Origin: Nipponacmea schrenckii
Taxonomy: Eukaryota > Mollusca > Gastropoda > Lottiidae
Direction: 5' to 3'
Assembly: GCA_030562195.1 (NCBI GenBank)
Contig: CM060201.1
Coordinates: forward strand, 20,968,454 to 21,032,453
Length of the DNA: 64,000 bases
Shown: piece after piece, positions 62,459-64,000 of the stretch
Position numbering within the stretch: the stretch's first letter is position 1
How the letters are laid out: each line of letters opens with the position of its first letter
Translations under genes and position numbers: made by a program
The notes under the pieces: generated by a model
Database searches by the model: none
The model's input: only the letters and a program-made list of their open reading frames with translations
Told to the model about the DNA's origin: nothing

Positions 62459-62581
62459 CTGGAAAGTTTTATCAATCAAATTGTATGTAAGTGGGGTATT
62501 CCTCCAAAAAAATTTCACATTTAAAAACTTATATTTATGACATGATTTTTCCAACGAAATGGAACATTGTTAATCTCACTA

Positions 62582-62985
62582 CACTGGGTAAAGTGCTCAT
62601 CTTCACTTATAATTCCAGTCCACCCAGCTGTAAATGGGTAAGGATAATCCGGGAAAGATCAATACCAAGAGGTTTGACCAAGGATCAGCTGGTAGAAAGG
62701 ATCCCTGTCACGGTGGACTTATGAACCTAAGTTGTTATCCTTGTAAAATCAATACCAAGAGGTTTGACCAAGGACCAGCTGGTAGAAAGGATCTTGAACC
62801 TAAGTTGTTATCCTTGTAAAATCAATACCAAGAGGTTTGACCAAGGACCAGCTGGTAGAAAGGATCCTTGTGAACCTAAATTGTTATCCTTGAAAAATCA
62901 TTACCAAGAGGTTTGGCCAAGGATCAGTTGCTAGAAAGGATCCTGTAAACTAAGTTGTTATCCTTGTAAAATATCGTTGTTTCTT
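62582..62985 (+). repeat. SINE with amplified tail (~4-5 units)
   Basis: Body ATCTTCACTTATAATTCCAG, TCCACCCAGCTGTAAATGGG, TAAGGATAATCCGGGAAAGA, then repeated tail units GGTTTGACCAAGGACCAGCT, GGTAGAAAGGATC, TAAGTTGTTATCCTTG. Short open frames here are shadows. Confidence 0.85.
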
Positions 62986-63399
62986 ACTTTCCTTTCTTTC
63001 TCATGAAAAAATCGACAAATATCAAATTTAGGAATTAGGAAATAAAACAAGAAATGAAGGTAGAAACTTGATCTTTACTAGTGGCCATCTTTCTTTCCTG
63101 TCTGTCATCATTCCACCAGATCTGACCTTCATCTCCTCTCGACAGAGAAACCTTGAAATCAACACGGAGAGAGACATCATTACTGTCCATTGATTAATGT
63201 TAAACATCCTTGTCGTGTCGTAATTTCGACATCAAGGGGAAATTAATCCCAACAATTTGTTAACTTTTAGAATAGGTTGGATTAATTAGTCAAGTTGGAC
63301 GGTAAACTGAGAGATGACATGGTTTAAAATGGGTTAAAAATTATCAAAGCCATGGGTACACTCTAAAATACAATACTGGCACGCTCTAAAATACATTAC

Positions 63400-63500
63400 T
63401 GGCTATGTGGACTCTCTAGAATACAATATTGGCTATGTGGTCTCTCTGAAATACAATATGTGATGTGTGTGCACTCTCTAGGATACAATGTACACTCTCT
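63400..63500 (-). repeat. 64-bp family, short inverted fragments
   Basis: GGCTATGTGGACTCTCTAGA and three diverged copies (GGTCTCTCTGAAATACAATA, GCACTCTCTAGGATACAAT), carrying only the AGAGTCCACATAGC part of the unit. Confidence 0.5.
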
Positions 63501-64000
63501 TAAATTAAACACACACAAAATCTGTAACAGTAGGACTATTTCTGGTTACTGTAAAAGAAATTGTTTCAAGAATGATCATGTGATTAACAATGTGCACTCT
63601 ACGAATCATACTACAGCAATTTAAAAAACACAAGAATCTATTTTTCTGGGAAAATTAAATACAATCTGACCTTTACAAGTCTGAAAATGAAATTAAAACC
63701 AGCGTTTGGAGAGTTGAAACAAATTAACATTCAATAAACTCGTAACAAATCGTGGATATATTTGTCTTAACCAACCAGTCAAACTCAACAACACGTGTCT
63801 GTATCACTTTTTAAAAATCAAAATCTGAGTAAAAAATAAATTCACAAGTTAGAACTATAATCACCGACCTATCACTCTACGCTAAGTGAGTTGTGTCAAT
63901 AAAATAACACGGAGATTTCTTCACGTCAACATCCACCATAAATGATAAACACTGGTGAAAACCATTCATCAGAAAATAACAGAATTGATTTGATAGACGT

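Larger units (their letters stand above)
48388..64000 (-). other. Intron upstream of the Asn/Lys exon (partial)
   Basis: Begins at the acceptor of the 159-bp exon and runs off the right edge. No exon encoding the family's N-terminal IDGFA-type motif was found, so the first coding exon probably lies beyond 64000. Unannotated stretches 48390-49850, 51310-52020, 53440-54000, 55060-56390, 58590-60360 and 63000-63360 are AT-rich without supported features. Confidence 0.55.

Overview
This is a window of animal nuclear DNA, AT-rich and dominated by intron sequence. Four short, canonically spliced exons on the minus strand identify it as the 5' half of an AUTS2/FBRSL1/FBRS-family gene (vertebrate 'autism susceptibility candidate 2'; Drosophila relative: tay bridge). 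Read in order from high to low coordinates, the exons are 48387-48229 (159 bp), 19703-19590 (114 bp), 18302-18267 (36 bp) and 10154-10128 (27 bp). Each has a consensus acceptor and donor, each is a multiple of three and each reads in phase 0. Together they encode an Asn/Lys-rich basic stretch, then SRDQLSD, then GRGYL, then CDSESGDDK. This matches, from memory of the family, the vertebrate AUTS2 segment that reads SRERLSD, then GTGYF, then CDSDSD. The first exon(s) and all later exons, including the conserved C-terminal Auts2 domain, lie outside the window.

The host is an invertebrate, probably a mollusc. One miniature DNA transposon has a GACGGAC-rich 3' end followed by GATGGCAATATACG, a type I associate with mollusc genomes. 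Several dispersed repeat families and very many minisatellites recur across the window. Species assignment is an inference.

Layout. 1-10127: start of the intron after the 27-bp exon, with 23-, 31- and ~90-bp tandem repeats and a low-repeat, GC-richer island at 5440-6040. 10155-18266: intron with a 69-bp repeat and two arrays of a 64-bp family (11.4-11.9 and 13.6-15.7 kb), plus a foldback element. 18303-19589: shortest intron, holding a complete MITE and copies of a dispersed element. 19704-48228: a 28.5-kb intron with a repeat hub at 24-35 kb. The hub contains a ~4-kb array of a 44-bp unit, a ~1.7-kb array of the same unit in opposite orientation, SINE-tail arrays and 79-bp-family repeats. 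The same intron also has 30-, 42-, 44-, 28-, 37- and 45-bp arrays further right. 48388-64000: part of the intron before the Asn/Lys exon, with a 21-bp array that looks perfect by eye (~32 copies), a 79-bp array, AGTCTTGCAG-type and GAATGAATG repeats, another SINE, a possible small membrane-protein ORF at 54335-54523 and a doubtful exon at 62359-62458.

Most long open frames in the window are simply repeat units whose length is near a multiple of three; they are not reported as genes. The unusual points are the microexon chain in very long introns, the duplicated splice acceptor next to the 114-bp exon, the inverted 44-bp arrays with a 31-unit higher-order duplication, and the fact that these units resemble splice sites on the gene-sense strand.
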